Assembly: GCF_030719295.1 (NCBI RefSeq)
Contig: NZ_CP120997.1
Span: forward strand, 1,922,001-1,986,000
From: Streptomyces sp. Mut1
GTDB taxonomy: Bacteria > Actinomycetota > Actinomycetes > Streptomycetales > Streptomycetaceae
Reading direction: 5' to 3'
Length of the DNA stretch: 64,000 nt
Positions within the stretch are counted from its first letter, which is position 1; each line of letters opens with the position of its first letter. This document shows, piece by piece, positions 1 through 7,870 of the stretch. The notes under the pieces were generated by a model that saw only the letters and a program-made list of their open reading frames with translations, had not been told where the DNA came from and ran no database searches. The position numbers were made by a program, and so were the translations under genes.

Positions 1-419
1 AGGGCGTTGACGAAGCCGACCATCACGGAGCGCGGGACGAACCGCATCAGCCTGGCGACGCCGAGGGCCCCCAGCACGATCTGGAAGAGGCCGGCCAGGA
101 TCACGGCCGCGATCAGGTAGCCGAAGCCGTGCTCGCGGTTCAGCGGGGCGATGACCAGGGCGACCGCGCCCGTCGCTGCGGAGATCATCGCGCGCCGGCC
201 GCCGACGACCGAGATCGTGACCGCCATCGTGAAGGAGGCGAACAGGCCGATCGCGGGGTCCACCCCGGCGATGATCGAGAACGAGATCGCCTCCGGGATC
301 AGGGCGAGCGCGACGACCAGACCGGCGAGGACCTCCGTACGCCACACCTTGGGGTCGGAGAGCCAGTCCGGTCGGAGGGAACGCAGCCGTGCTGTGGAGG
401 AGAGCGCAGAAGCAGACAA
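1..419 (-). CDS. SulP-family inorganic anion transporter (N-terminal part, runs off window)
   Basis: Reading the minus strand gives an open frame that leaves the left edge of the window. It contains the typical SulP opening: a short polar N-terminus ending [20 protein letters not shown], then [17 protein letters not shown], then [18 protein letters not shown] and a glycine-rich hydrophobic stretch ([12 protein letters not shown]). SulP proteins are membrane transporters for sulfate, bicarbonate or related anions. The usual length is about 500 residues or more, so only the first quarter is visible and the STAS domain cannot be judged. The start is uncertain: a TTG at 419 is the closest in-frame candidate, but the frame stays open further upstream. 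Family assignment is from motif recognition; the substrate is unknown. Confidence 0.8.
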   Translation of the reverse strand, partial: MSASALSSTARLRSLRPDWLSDPKVWRTEVLAGLVVALALIPEAISFSIIAGVDPAIGLFASFTMAVTISVVGGRRAMISAATGAVALVIAPLNREHGFGYLIAAVILAGLFQIVLGALGVARLMRFVPRSVMVGFVNA

Positions 420-737
420 GAGGGCGTACCTGTCGGTCGGGCGCGCCCGGTCGCTGGGAGCGTGCGGGCGTACGGGGGTACGTGCAAGGACGAGAGGGGG
501 CGGACGCGCGGGGCGGCGTGCCGGGTGGAGCCGGGGCTCAGGGGTGACGGGTCACGGCGGGCAGGCGGCGTTGCGGGGCGTCGTCGTCATCCGCTCGCTC
601 GCTCTCTCTCCCACCGGAATTCGGGCGCGTTCCTCGGCTCCGCCCGCTAGGGCGTGGAATGTACACACACGCGTACGCGCGGTCCCGGGCGCCAAACAAC
701 TGTACCTGCCCCGGCCGTGGCCCCTAAGATCGTGCCC

Positions 738-794
738 GTGAACACCGGACCGGCTGTAGGCCATACACGGAACGGCTACCCGGTGGTGGGCTGA
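738..794 (+). CDS. Candidate leaderless 18-residue peptide upstream of the VOC gene
   Basis: A GTG-initiated mini-ORF encodes MNTGPAVGHTRNGYPVVG followed by TGA. A TAAGAT hexamer at 725-730 lies 7 bases before the GTG, which is the usual spacing for a -10 box of a leaderless transcript in actinobacteria. Nine bases after the stop is a hairpin at 803-827 (stems CGGACGCGCC and GGCGCG plus TTCCG, with one bulge). The layout resembles a translated leader with an attenuator. There is no run of a single amino acid that would name an effector. It could also be chance; comparative conservation is not visible here. The rest of the 420-915 gap shows nothing else I can support. Confidence 0.35.
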   Translation: MNTGPAVGHTRNGYPVVG

Positions 795-802
795 GCCCCC
801 TC

Positions 803-827
803 CGGACGCGCCTCGCGGCGCGTTCCG
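803..827 (+). other. Hairpin just downstream of the micropeptide
   Basis: CGGA plus CGCGCC pairs with GGCGCG plus TCCG around a TCGC loop, with one bulged T. It sits between the micropeptide stop (794) and the VOC start (916). It may act as an attenuator or terminator, or may only be a local structure in GC-rich DNA. Confidence 0.35.
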
Positions 828-915
828 TATGCCTGGCACGGGGACCTCCCCGGGCTCGTACAGCGTGCGTTTCCCACTGTGCCGAGCCACGAAGAGATCA
901 CGAGGTCGTTCACCC

Positions 916-1290
916 ATGTCCGTTTCGTTCAATCACACCATCATCGCCTCCCGGGACCGCCACGCGTCCGCGCGGTTCTTCCGCGAACTGCTGGAGGTCG
1001 ACGAGGCTCCCTCCTGGGGGCCGTTCGTCAACATTCAACTGCCCGACGGCGTGCTGCTCCAGTTCGCCGAGCCGCCGGTCGAGATCCAGATGCAGCACTA
1101 CGCGTTCCTCGTCGACGACGAACTGTTCGACCGGGCCTACCAGCGGCTCACCGAGGGCGGGATCGAGCACTGGGCCGATCCGCAGATGACGCGCCCCGGG
1201 GAGACCAACACCGGGCACGGCGGGCGGGGCGTCTACTTCAAGGACCCCGCCGGGCACGCGATCGAGCTGATCACCCGCCCCTATCTGTAA
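916..1290 (+). CDS. VOC/glyoxalase-fold small protein
   Basis: The product is 124 residues and spans a whole vicinal-oxygen-chelate module pair. It begins FNHTIIASRDRHASARFF (strand with a candidate metal-ligand His, then the usual helix) and ends YFKDPAGHAIELI, the classic VOC C-terminal motif with Gly-His and a Glu metal ligand. A middle HYAFLVDDELFDRAYQRL segment is the second beta-alpha unit. VOC proteins include glyoxalases, dioxygenases and antibiotic-resistance proteins, so the reaction is not predictable. The ATG at 916 is chosen because the VOC fold begins immediately after it; an upstream in-frame ATG at 829 would add low-complexity sequence. It precedes an MmpS-like gene but with a gap, so an operon is only possible. 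Confidence 0.8.
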   Translation: MSVSFNHTIIASRDRHASARFFRELLEVDEAPSWGPFVNIQLPDGVLLQFAEPPVEIQMQHYAFLVDDELFDRAYQRLTEGGIEHWADPQMTRPGETNTGHGGRGVYFKDPAGHAIELITRPYL

Positions 1291-1356
1291 GCCGGACGGC
1301 CGAGGAGGGGCGGCGGCGGGGTCGCGGTGCCGGGCGGATGCGCCGAGGCTGGGGGG

Positions 1357-1797
1357 ATGAGTGAGCAGGCGCCTCCCGGCAACCCGGTCCCGCCGCCGCC
1401 TCCCCCGCGGCGGATGTGGCCGTGGGTGCTGCTGATGATCGCCGTGCTGCTGGCCCTCGCCGCGGGCGCGGCCTGGGCGGTGCTCTCCGACGTGATCCGC
1501 TCGGAGGGCTCGCGGACCGTGCACATCCGGTACGAGGTCACGGGGTCCGCCCAGGACGTGGTGCTGACGTACAGCACCTGGCGGGGTGAGGAGCTGTCGA
1601 CCGGGCGGCTGGCGCTGCGGGCGCTGCCGTGGGCCGGGGAGCTGGACACGAAGGGGTTCATGAGCGGGGGCTCGTTCGTCGTCAGCGTGGGCCGGGGCGG
1701 TGGTGACGTCTCCTGCGCGGTGACCGTGGACGACGGTACGCGGCGCACGGACTCGGCCTCCGGGGCGTTCGCCACGGCCACGTGTGACGGGTACTGA
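1357..1797 (+). CDS. MmpS-like membrane-anchored protein
   Basis: The product is 146 residues. A proline-rich cytoplasmic tail (residues about 5-18, PPPPPPRR) is followed by one membrane segment (about 20-43) and an extracytoplasmic domain. That domain contains IRYEVTGSAQDVVLTYSTW, a LPWAGEL segment and a C-terminal SCAVTVDDG...ATC part with two cysteines. This arrangement matches the mycobacterial MmpS family, accessory proteins of MmpL (RND/MMPL) exporters. An MMPL exporter is present at 12228-14360 but is not adjacent. The ATG at 1357 follows a run of G residues that can act as a ribosome-binding site. Family placement is by motif; no direct evidence links it to a partner. Confidence 0.65.
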   Translation: MSEQAPPGNPVPPPPPPRRMWPWVLLMIAVLLALAAGAAWAVLSDVIRSEGSRTVHIRYEVTGSAQDVVLTYSTWRGEELSTGRLALRALPWAGELDTKGFMSGGSFVVSVGRGGGDVSCAVTVDDGTRRTDSASGAFATATCDGY

Positions 1798-1803
1798 GAC
1801 GGA

Positions 1804-1840
1804 GGACGGGCGCCCCCACGTTGCGCGGGGGCGCCCGTCC
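1804..1840. terminator. Bidirectional terminator
   Basis: A long perfect stem (GGACGGGCGCCCCC with GGGGGCGCCCGTCC) and a 9-base loop sit between two convergent genes ending at 1797 and 1847. No T-run follows, as is common in Streptomyces. Confidence 0.8.
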
Positions 1841-1846
1841 CTTCGG

Positions 1847-2143
1847 TCAGCGGCCGTAGCGGATGAGGGCGCGGACCATGCGGCAGGTGGTGTCGGACGG
1901 CGGGTGGATGCCGAGGCGCTCGGCGGTCGTGCGTATCCGGGCGTTGTTCGCGCTGGACGGGAGGTAGACGCCGGAGTCCAGCAGGGCGATGGCCAGGCGC
2001 ATCGCCTTGAGGCGGCGGTTGTGCGAGACGTACCACTCGCGGGGGCGGCCGGCGGGGAGCCGCTTCTTCCTCAGGGGCTGGAACGGGGTCTTGGTCGGCG
2101 GCGTCTTGGTCAGCGGCTCGGTCGTGACTGCGGCAACGGCCAT
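1847..2143 (-). CDS. Small conserved basic protein of unknown function
   Basis: The product is 98 residues, strongly basic in the middle (FQPLRKKRLPAGRPREWYVS) and ends DTTCRMVRALIRYGR. The ATG at 2143 is preceded by AGGAGG at good spacing, so the start is well supported; the frame stays open further upstream but without another good site. I do not recognise a domain. The sequence looks like one of the small conserved Streptomyces proteins that lack characterised relatives. It has no signal peptide and no membrane segment. It converges with the MmpS-like gene across a shared terminator. Confidence 0.75.
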   Translation of the reverse strand: MAVAAVTTEPLTKTPPTKTPFQPLRKKRLPAGRPREWYVSHNRRLKAMRLAIALLDSGVYLPSSANNARIRTTAERLGIHPPSDTTCRMVRALIRYGR

Positions 2144-2284
2144 GGGCAACCTCCTGGCGCGGTGGCGGTACTCCTGGGAACCCTCACGAACTACCCCCCA
2201 TTTTACCGCCGGGCACTGACAATCGCCCCTGGCCAGAGGGGCTTTCGTGGATCCTCCGCGCGTCCGTCCCGTACCTTTGGCCCC

Positions 2285-2644
2285 ATGGAGATCTGGATCA
2301 ATCCCGCCTGTTCCAAGTGCCGCAGCGCGGTGCGGCTGCTCGACGCGGAGGGGGCCCACTACACGGTCCGCCGTTACCTGGAGGACGTGCCGTCGTCCGA
2401 GGAGATCCGGGCCGTGCTCGACCGGCTCGGGCTCGAACCGTGGGACATCACGCGGACCCAGGAGGCGGACGCGAAGGAGCTGGGCCTCAAGGACTGGCCG
2501 CGCGACACGGAGGCCCGGGAGCGGTGGATCACCGCGCTCGCCGATCACCCGAAGCTGATCCAGCGGCCCATCATCACGGCGCAGGACGGTACCGCCGTCG
2601 TCGCCCGCACCGACGAGGCGGTCCGGGACGCGATGGGCCGCTGA
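2285..2644 (+). CDS. ArsC/Spx-like thioredoxin-fold protein
   Basis: The product is 119 residues. It opens IWINPACSKCRSAVRLL, which carries the CxxC (CSKC) of the ArsC/Spx/YfgD family, and has HPKLIQRPIITAQDG near the C-terminus, the signature for this family. Such proteins are arsenate reductase-like or redox adaptor proteins. No ars genes are near, so an arsenate role is not supported by context. TACCTT at 2272-2277 ends 7 bases before the ATG, and no ribosome-binding site is evident, so the mRNA may be leaderless. It converges with the oxidoreductase ending at 2655, only 10 bases away. Confidence 0.85.
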   Translation: MEIWINPACSKCRSAVRLLDAEGAHYTVRRYLEDVPSSEEIRAVLDRLGLEPWDITRTQEADAKELGLKDWPRDTEARERWITALADHPKLIQRPIITAQDGTAVVARTDEAVRDAMGR

Positions 2645-2654
2645 GCAGCCGCCG

Positions 2655-3569
2655 CTACTCCCCCGTGCCCGCCAGCGCCTCCGCCTCGGCCAGCAGTTCG
2701 GTGAGGCGGAGGCCGAAGCGTACGTCGCAGGGGTGGGCCTCGCCCGTGCGCACCGAGGTGATCAGCGCGTCCACCGCCGCCGCGAACGCCTCCACCGCGC
2801 CGTCCCACTTCGGCAGTTCGGCCACGCCGTGCTCGCCCCTGAGCACGACCTCCACCCCGGTCGCGGCTACCGGGGCGCCCAGGGCGAGGGTCACCGTGCT
2901 GGAGGCTCCCGAGGTGTGGCGCAGGACGAGGTGGTGGGCGTCGGAGGGGCCCCGGGCGGCGGTCAGTCCGGTGACGTCGCCCAGGAGCGGGATCAGGACC
3001 GAGAGGGCGTGCGGGCCGACGTCCCACAGGCCGCCCCGCTCGCGGCGCCAGGGGGAGGCGGCGTACTCGCTGTCCGCCCCGGGGGCCCACAGCGCGCCGA
3101 TCCACTCCGCGCGGGCGGTGAACCAGTCGCCCACCGCGCCCTGTTCGGCGATCCAGGCCGAGGTCCGGGGCGCGAACCGCAGCGTGCAGAAGACGACGGA
3201 GGCGACCCGGGCCTGCTCGGCGGCCTCGGCGACCAGCCGGGCTCCGTCGACCGTGGTGGCGACCGGCTTGTCCATGATCAGGTGGCAGCCGGCCTCGGCG
3301 GCGCGGGCGGCCAGCGGGGCCTGTACGTCCGGCGGCAGCGCGAACGCGATGGCGTCGCTCGCGGCGAACAGCTCGTCGAGCCCCGTGTCGCCGGAGTGGG
3401 CGGGGGCGCCGTGCGCGGCGGCCAGTTCAGCGGCGGCCTCGGCGCGGCGGCCCCACACTCCGCTGAGCACGGCGCCGGGATGGGCGGCCAGCGCGGGAGC
3501 GTGGGTGTTGCGGGCCCAGGGGCCGGTGCCTGCCAGGCCGATGCGCAGGGGGGTCTCGGGTGTCGTCAT
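2655..3569 (-). CDS. Gfo/Idh/MocA-family NAD(P)-dependent oxidoreductase
   Basis: The product is 304 residues. The Rossmann motif is RIGLAGTGPWARNTHAPAL near residue 8, followed by the family motifs DAIAFALPPDVQAPLAARA and LIMDKPVATTVDGARLV, the latter containing the catalytic-region lysine (DKP). The C-terminal half (WDVGPHALSVLIPLLG) contains the GPH motif typical of the substrate domain. These enzymes oxidise or reduce sugars, inositols and related compounds; substrate is not predictable. The ATG at 3569 is chosen because the Rossmann fold starts eight residues later, although the frame remains open far upstream. It is a single-gene unit. Confidence 0.88.
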   Translation of the reverse strand: MTTPETPLRIGLAGTGPWARNTHAPALAAHPGAVLSGVWGRRAEAAAELAAAHGAPAHSGDTGLDELFAASDAIAFALPPDVQAPLAARAAEAGCHLIMDKPVATTVDGARLVAEAAEQARVASVVFCTLRFAPRTSAWIAEQGAVGDWFTARAEWIGALWAPGADSEYAASPWRRERGGLWDVGPHALSVLIPLLGDVTGLTAARGPSDAHHLVLRHTSGASSTVTLALGAPVAATGVEVVLRGEHGVAELPKWDGAVEAFAAAVDALITSVRTGEAHPCDVRFGLRLTELLAEAEALAGTGE

Positions 3570-3791
3570 GGGACCAGTGTGCCCGGTGCGGGCGGGGCGG
3601 CGGCGGTACCGGTGCGCCCGCGCGACCCGGGCGGCGGGGCCCGGCGCGGTCGGGATGGAGGCGGCCCCGGCGCGCCTGTGTGTGCCCCGGGCCGACGCCC
3701 CCTGGCCGCCGGGCAATGCGGTGGCGGGGCTCCGGGCCGGAAGGTTACGTTGGCGGGGCCGGCCGCGGGACTCCGGGGCGACTTCCGGGAC

Positions 3792-3806
3792 TTGCCTGTA
3801 AAGCAA
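3792..3806. promoter_or_regulatory. AT-richer island with small inverted repeat upstream of the vWA gene
   Basis: TTGCctgtaaaGCAA lies in an unusually A/T-rich spot within the 320-base gap 3570-3890. It may be part of the promoter or operator for the 3891-6517 gene pair. The rest of that gap shows nothing supportable. Confidence 0.3.
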
Positions 3807-3890
3807 ATTTTTCGCTGTTCGCCCCCTCATTCCCCGGCCGGCTTCCGGGCGCGCGTACCGCCGCCCGGAACGCCACGGGGGACACACATC

Positions 3891-5378
3891 ATGACGACCG
3901 GAACCACGACCGGGGCCGAGGGCCGCGCCGGTCTCGTCGCCGCGGAGGACGTACTCCTCTTCGTCAACGCCGCGATCACCGCCACCGGGCAGCGCGAGTT
4001 CCGCACCCAGGCGTACCGGCAGCGGCTCTCGCTGGACTTCCTGCACGCGTACGTGCGGGTCAACTACCGCCGGGTGTACGCCACTTCGCTCGCCCTGGAC
4101 ATCAACGACCACAACGCCGCACGCATCGTGCGCGGTCTGCTGGAGCACGCGGCCGACGCCTCGGTGGAGGAGCGGCGCGCCGAGGGGGCGCTGATCGCGG
4201 CGCGGCTGGCGAAGCTGCCGCCGCAGCGGGTCTACCGGCTGTTCCGGGAGCTGCGCGCGGCCCGGGTCAACAACCGGCGCACCCGCGCGATCATGCGGGA
4301 CTGGCTGGCCGCGCGGCCGGACGCGGCGCACGACGCGGTGAAGTACCGGGCCGGGCTGAAGACCGCTGTCCGCCACGCCCACCTGCGGCTCGACGGCCTG
4401 GGCACCGGCGCCGCGCCCGACGGTGAGCTGGGCGCGTTCCTGTTCCGGCCGGGGTCGCTGCCGCGTTACGCGCACCGGCTGCTGGACGCCTGGCGCCGCG
4501 CGCACTACGAACAGGGCGCGGTCGGCGAGCTGCCGTTCACCGTCGCGGAGGGGTTCGCGGCCCGGCACGGGATGAAGCGGGAGGCGTTCGTGGAGCGGAT
4601 GGTGCCCCGGATGACCCGGCTGGAGCGGCTGCGCACCCAGGGGGAGCGTGCGGACGGTCCGCCGGATCCGCCGGCGGGCGTCGATCTGACGGTGATGCCG
4701 CTGACCAGGCTCGCGCTGTACGTCCTGTCGCTGGGCCGACAGGCGCGTGCGCGTCGCCGCGAGGAGCTGACCGGGGCGCTGCGCGCGGCCGCCCGCCGCG
4801 CGGCGGGTCCGCATGCCGGGAGCTGGGGGCGGGTGGCCGCCGTCCTGGACGACAGCTACTCCTCGTCCGGTTCGGGCGAGAAGCGGCGCCGGCCGCTCGC
4901 CGTGGCGCTGGCCTGCCATTTCCTGCTGGAGGCGCTCGCCGCGCCCGGCGCGTACACCCCGCTGTGGACGACCGGGACCAGTGATCCGCTGCTGGTCGTG
5001 CCGTGGGGGCCGACCCCGCTCGGCACCCGGGTCGTCGATGCCCTGGAGCACGGCCCCGACCGGCTGGTCATCGTCTCGGACGGCTGGGACAACGCCCCGC
5101 CGGGGCTCGCGGGTGAGGTGCTGCGGGTATGGCGGGCCCGGATCGACCCGGACCGGCGTACGGCGGTGGTGCACGTGAACCCCGTATACGACGCGGACGG
5201 ATTTGACGTCCGGCGGCTGTCGGCGAGCGTGCCGACCGCGGGGATCCGGGACGCCGAGGACCTGCCGGCGCTGGTGGAGATCGCCCGGTTCTCCGAGGGG
5301 CGCACCGGGTCCGCCGAGCTGTACGCGTATCTGGACCGGCGGGCCGCCCGGTTCACGGAGACGGGCGGGGCGCGGTGA
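3891..5378 (+). CDS. vWA (MIDAS) protein with helical-repeat N-terminus, possibly TROVE/Ro-like
   Basis: The product is 495 residues. Residues about 15-290 are helical and rich in Ala, Arg and Leu. The C-terminal third is a von Willebrand A fold with the metal-site elements in order: D320-x-S322-x-S324 (VLDDSYSSSG), a Thr loop (GPTPLGT, T375/T379) and the third Asp motif (VIVSDGWD, D397). A helical platform followed by vWA is the architecture of Ro60/Rsr TROVE proteins, which bind RNA, but I cannot confirm TROVE from sequence alone. Its TGA overlaps the next gene's GTG by 4 bases, so the two are translationally coupled. The ATG at 3891 directly precedes the folded part. The function is unknown; cytoplasmic location is likely because there is no signal or membrane segment. 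Confidence 0.8.
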   Translation: MTTGTTTGAEGRAGLVAAEDVLLFVNAAITATGQREFRTQAYRQRLSLDFLHAYVRVNYRRVYATSLALDINDHNAARIVRGLLEHAADASVEERRAEGALIAARLAKLPPQRVYRLFRELRAARVNNRRTRAIMRDWLAARPDAAHDAVKYRAGLKTAVRHAHLRLDGLGTGAAPDGELGAFLFRPGSLPRYAHRLLDAWRRAHYEQGAVGELPFTVAEGFAARHGMKREAFVERMVPRMTRLERLRTQGERADGPPDPPAGVDLTVMPLTRLALYVLSLGRQARARRREELTGALRAAARRAAGPHAGSWGRVAAVLDDSYSSSGSGEKRRRPLAVALACHFLLEALAAPGAYTPLWTTGTSDPLLVVPWGPTPLGTRVVDALEHGPDRLVIVSDGWDNAPPGLAGEVLRVWRARIDPDRRTAVVHVNPVYDADGFDVRRLSASVPTAGIRDAEDLPALVEIARFSEGRTGSAELYAYLDRRAARFTETGGAR

Positions 5379-6517
5379 ACCGGCTGGAGCTGACCGGACT
5401 GGCCGTCCGCCCCTCGCAGGTGTGGGGCGGCATCCGGCTGGTGCCGCTGGTGCGTGAGCGTCCCGTCGAGGGGCTGCGACTGCACCGGGAGGTGTACGCG
5501 GGAGGCGGGACCGGGGCGGTGCGGGTGGGGGCGCGTACGCATGACACCTCGTACATTCCGCACGGGTTCGTCGCCGACTGGTCCGGTGAGGGGGCGGCCG
5601 GTGCCGCGTACGGGACGCAGCTCGGCGCCGACGACGGGCGGAGCCGGCCCGGCGGGCCGGCCCGGGTCCTGCGGCTGCCGCGCCACCGCCATCACCGGCT
5701 CGCCGAGCGGCAGGCCGGTGACCGGCTGCGTTTCCTGCCGCTGCACCTGGCATTGGAGGGCTATCTGGCGCTGCACTTCGGCGGTCCCTCGACGGCCTGG
5801 GAGGAGTGGTCGCGGCAGGCGCTGCGCGACGGGCTCTCGCCGCGTGCCGAGGACGCCTACCTGGGCCGGTCGGTGCGCGGGCTCGGGGACGCGCTGCGGG
5901 CGTTCGAGATCCATCCGGGCCAGTGCGGGGTGCTGGTGTACGCCGCGGACGCCCTGGCCGCCGCCTTCGTCGTCCCCCACCCGGACGACTACCGGCTGCT
6001 GCACCCCACGCTCGTGGAGGACCTGTTCGGTGAGCTGGTCCACCAGTACGCGATGTACGGGGCGCCGGTCCCGGAGTTCGGGGCGCGCATCGCGGACGGG
6101 CCCGGGTTGCGGACGGTGGCGGGGCTGCGGGCGGCAGCGCGGGAGCAGGAGCGGGCGTGGGCCGAGGCGCACGACACGCTCTTCGCGCGGGAGCTGCTGG
6201 ACACCTCGTACGGCTTCGAACGGGTGTACCGGATGGGCGGGTTCACGCTGTGGCGGTTCCTGCCGCCGTTCGTACGCGACGGGACCGGGCAGCACATCGG
6301 CGAGACGGTCACCGACCACAAGGGGCGGGTCGCGTATCTGAAGACGTTCCGGCTGTCCGAGGCGCAGATCCGGCGCGGATACCTGCTGCGGCGGCTGGCC
6401 GACGCGGACTGGCGGCTGCCCGTCGCCGCGCGGGCGCTGGGCACCGGCGAGACGGAGCTGCGGCGGCGGATCAGCGGCGCGGGCTTCGCGCACCTGCTCC
6501 GGCACCGGGAGGGATGA
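5375..6517 (+). CDS. Unknown coupled partner of the vWA protein, with C-terminal Fis-like HTH
   Basis: The product is 380 residues. It starts GTG in a GTGA overlap with the vWA gene. The N-terminal about 320 residues are a globular domain with GAVRVGARTHDTSYIPHGF, ALEGYLALHFGG and FEIHPGQCGVLVYAADALAA, which I do not recognise with certainty; it recalls proteins labelled ARPP-2 in Streptomyces genomes, a memory that needs a profile search. The C-terminus (about 340-376) reads LLRRLADADWRLPVAARALG then TETELRRRISGAGF, which fits a Fis/NtrC-type helix-turn-helix. The gene therefore couples an unknown domain with a DNA-binding-like tail, in an operon with a metal-binding vWA protein. The product is probably cytoplasmic. 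Confidence 0.8.
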   Translation: MNRLELTGLAVRPSQVWGGIRLVPLVRERPVEGLRLHREVYAGGGTGAVRVGARTHDTSYIPHGFVADWSGEGAAGAAYGTQLGADDGRSRPGGPARVLRLPRHRHHRLAERQAGDRLRFLPLHLALEGYLALHFGGPSTAWEEWSRQALRDGLSPRAEDAYLGRSVRGLGDALRAFEIHPGQCGVLVYAADALAAAFVVPHPDDYRLLHPTLVEDLFGELVHQYAMYGAPVPEFGARIADGPGLRTVAGLRAAAREQERAWAEAHDTLFARELLDTSYGFERVYRMGGFTLWRFLPPFVRDGTGQHIGETVTDHKGRVAYLKTFRLSEAQIRRGYLLRRLADADWRLPVAARALGTGETELRRRISGAGFAHLLRHREG

Positions 6518-6549
6518 GGCCTTATGGGCCGGACGGCCGGGAAACCCCG

Positions 6550-6587
6550 GTAACACGGGGTTCACACGAGGGCAACGGTCGGGAAAT
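6550..6587. promoter_or_regulatory. GlnR-type operator upstream of glnII
   Basis: GTAAC, TTCAC, GCAAC and GAAAT occur at exact 11-base intervals (6550, 6561, 6572, 6583), each followed by 6 bases. This matches the alternating gTnAc-n6-GaAAc-n6 layout of GlnR boxes, the nitrogen regulator of Streptomyces, placed 55-93 bases before the glnII start. The spacing is seen directly; binding is inferred from the family consensus. Confidence 0.75.
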
Positions 6588-6642
6588 CGCGCCTTGCGAA
6601 GCTGCGTCGCATACACCGCAGCACCCGCAAAGGATGGCTTCC

Positions 6643-7677
6643 GTGACGTTCAAGGCTGAGTACATCTGGATCGACGGCACCGAGCCGACCGCCAAGCTCC
6701 GCTCCAAGACCAAGATCATGCCCGGTGCCCCGTCGTCCGACGTGGCCCAGCTGCCCGTCTGGGGCTTCGACGGGTCGAGCACCAGCCAGGCCGAGGGCCA
6801 TGCCTCGGACCGGGTGCTGAAGCCGGTCTTCACGTGTCCGGACCCGATCCGCGGCGGCGGCGACGTCCTGGTCCTGTGCGAGGTCTTCGACATCGACATG
6901 ACCCCGCACGCCTCCAACACGCGGGCACTGCTGCGTCCGTTCTCCGAGCGGTTCGCCGGGCAGGAGGCGATCTTCGGCATCGAGCAGGAGTACACGTTCT
7001 TCGACGGCCACCGGCCGCTCGGCTTCCCCGAGGGCGGCTTCCCCGCCGCTCAGGGCGGCTACTACTGCGGGGTCGGCGCGGACGAGATCTTCGGCCGCGA
7101 GATCGTCGAGAAGCACCTCGACAACTGCCTGAAGGCGGGCCTGGGCATCTCCGGCATCAACGCCGAGGTCATGCCGGGCCAGTGGGAGTTCCAGGTGGGC
7201 CCGCTGTCCCCGCTGGAGGTCTCCGACCAGCTGTGGATCGCCCGCTGGCTGCTCTACCGCACCGCCGAGGACTTCGACGTCTCCGCGACCCTCGACCCGA
7301 AGCCCGTCAAGGGCGACTGGAACGGCGCGGGCGCGCACACCAACTTCTCCACCAGGGCGATGCGCGAGGGCTACGACGCGATCATCACCGCGTGCGAGTC
7401 GCTGGGCGAGGGCTCGAAGCCGATGGACCACGTCAAGAACTACGGCGCGGGCATCGACGACCGGCTGACCGGACTGCACGAGACCGCCCCGTGGAACGAG
7501 TACAGCTACGGCGTCTCCGACCGCGGCGCCTCGGTCCGCATCCCGTGGCAGGTCGAGCAGGACCGCAAGGGCTACATCGAGGACCGCCGCCCCAACGCCA
7601 ACGTCGACCCGTACGTCGTCACGCGGCTGATCGTGGACACCTGCTGCACGGCGCTGGAGAAGGCCGGCCAGGTCTGA
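6643..7677 (+). CDS. glnII: Glutamine synthetase type II (eukaryotic-type)
   Basis: The product is 344 residues, a normal GSII length. It opens TFKAEYIWIDGTEPTAKLRS and carries WGFDGSSTSQAEG, IFGIEQEYTFF (Glu ligands), GQWEFQVGP and KGDWNGAGAHTNFST (ATP/glutamate site). It makes glutamine from glutamate, ammonium and ATP in the cytoplasm. The GTG at 6643 is preferred over an ATG at 6634 because AAAGGA lies 8 bases upstream of the GTG and the S. coelicolor GlnII protein starts MTFKAEY. GSII enzymes are not substrates of GlnE adenylylation. Control by GlnR is suggested by the upstream box. A strong terminator follows, so it is monocistronic. Confidence 0.95.
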   Translation: MTFKAEYIWIDGTEPTAKLRSKTKIMPGAPSSDVAQLPVWGFDGSSTSQAEGHASDRVLKPVFTCPDPIRGGGDVLVLCEVFDIDMTPHASNTRALLRPFSERFAGQEAIFGIEQEYTFFDGHRPLGFPEGGFPAAQGGYYCGVGADEIFGREIVEKHLDNCLKAGLGISGINAEVMPGQWEFQVGPLSPLEVSDQLWIARWLLYRTAEDFDVSATLDPKPVKGDWNGAGAHTNFSTRAMREGYDAIITACESLGEGSKPMDHVKNYGAGIDDRLTGLHETAPWNEYSYGVSDRGASVRIPWQVEQDRKGYIEDRRPNANVDPYVVTRLIVDTCCTALEKAGQV

Positions 7678-7701
7678 GCCCAGGCACCGACGCCCGTACG
7701 A

Positions 7702-7735
7702 GGGGGCGCCCACCAAAAGTCCGGTGGGCGCCCCC
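7702..7735 (+). terminator. glnII terminator
   Basis: A perfect 13-base stem (GGGGGCGCCCACC with GGTGGGCGCCCCC) with an 8-base loop lies 25 bases after the glnII stop. Confidence 0.85.
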
Positions 7736-7817
7736 TCCGGCGTTGTCACGCGGCTGAGCGCGGACACCTCCGGCATGAGCTTTTCGAAGGTGCGGGTTGC
7801 AATCGGGTGGGTGAGAC

Positions 7818-7843
7818 TTCCTTTATCGCGATGTCGTAGGAAG
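7818..7843. promoter_or_regulatory. Inverted repeat upstream of the malic enzyme
   Basis: CTTCCT (7818-7823) and AGGAAG (7838-7843) face each other across 14 bases, 28 bases before the malic enzyme ATG. A TTGCAA at 7797-7802 could be a -35 element. This is a candidate operator or promoter region, by pattern only. Confidence 0.35.
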
Positions 7844-7870
7844 CGTCACTACGCCTTGCAGGAGGATGGA

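Noticed and set aside
1804-1840. Hairpins and short repeats in general considered as a CRISPR-like array
   Set aside because: No regularly spaced identical repeats with unique spacers exist anywhere in the window; these are terminators.
2655-5753. Very long minus-strand frame including the Gfo/Idh gene
   Set aside because: Only the part after 3569 has the Rossmann fold and family motifs; the upstream part is antisense to the vWA pair.
6634-6642. ATG at 6634 as the glnII start
   Set aside because: The GTG at 6643 has AAAGGA at correct spacing and agrees with the known GlnII N-terminus (MTFKAEY); the ATG would lie inside the ribosome-binding site.
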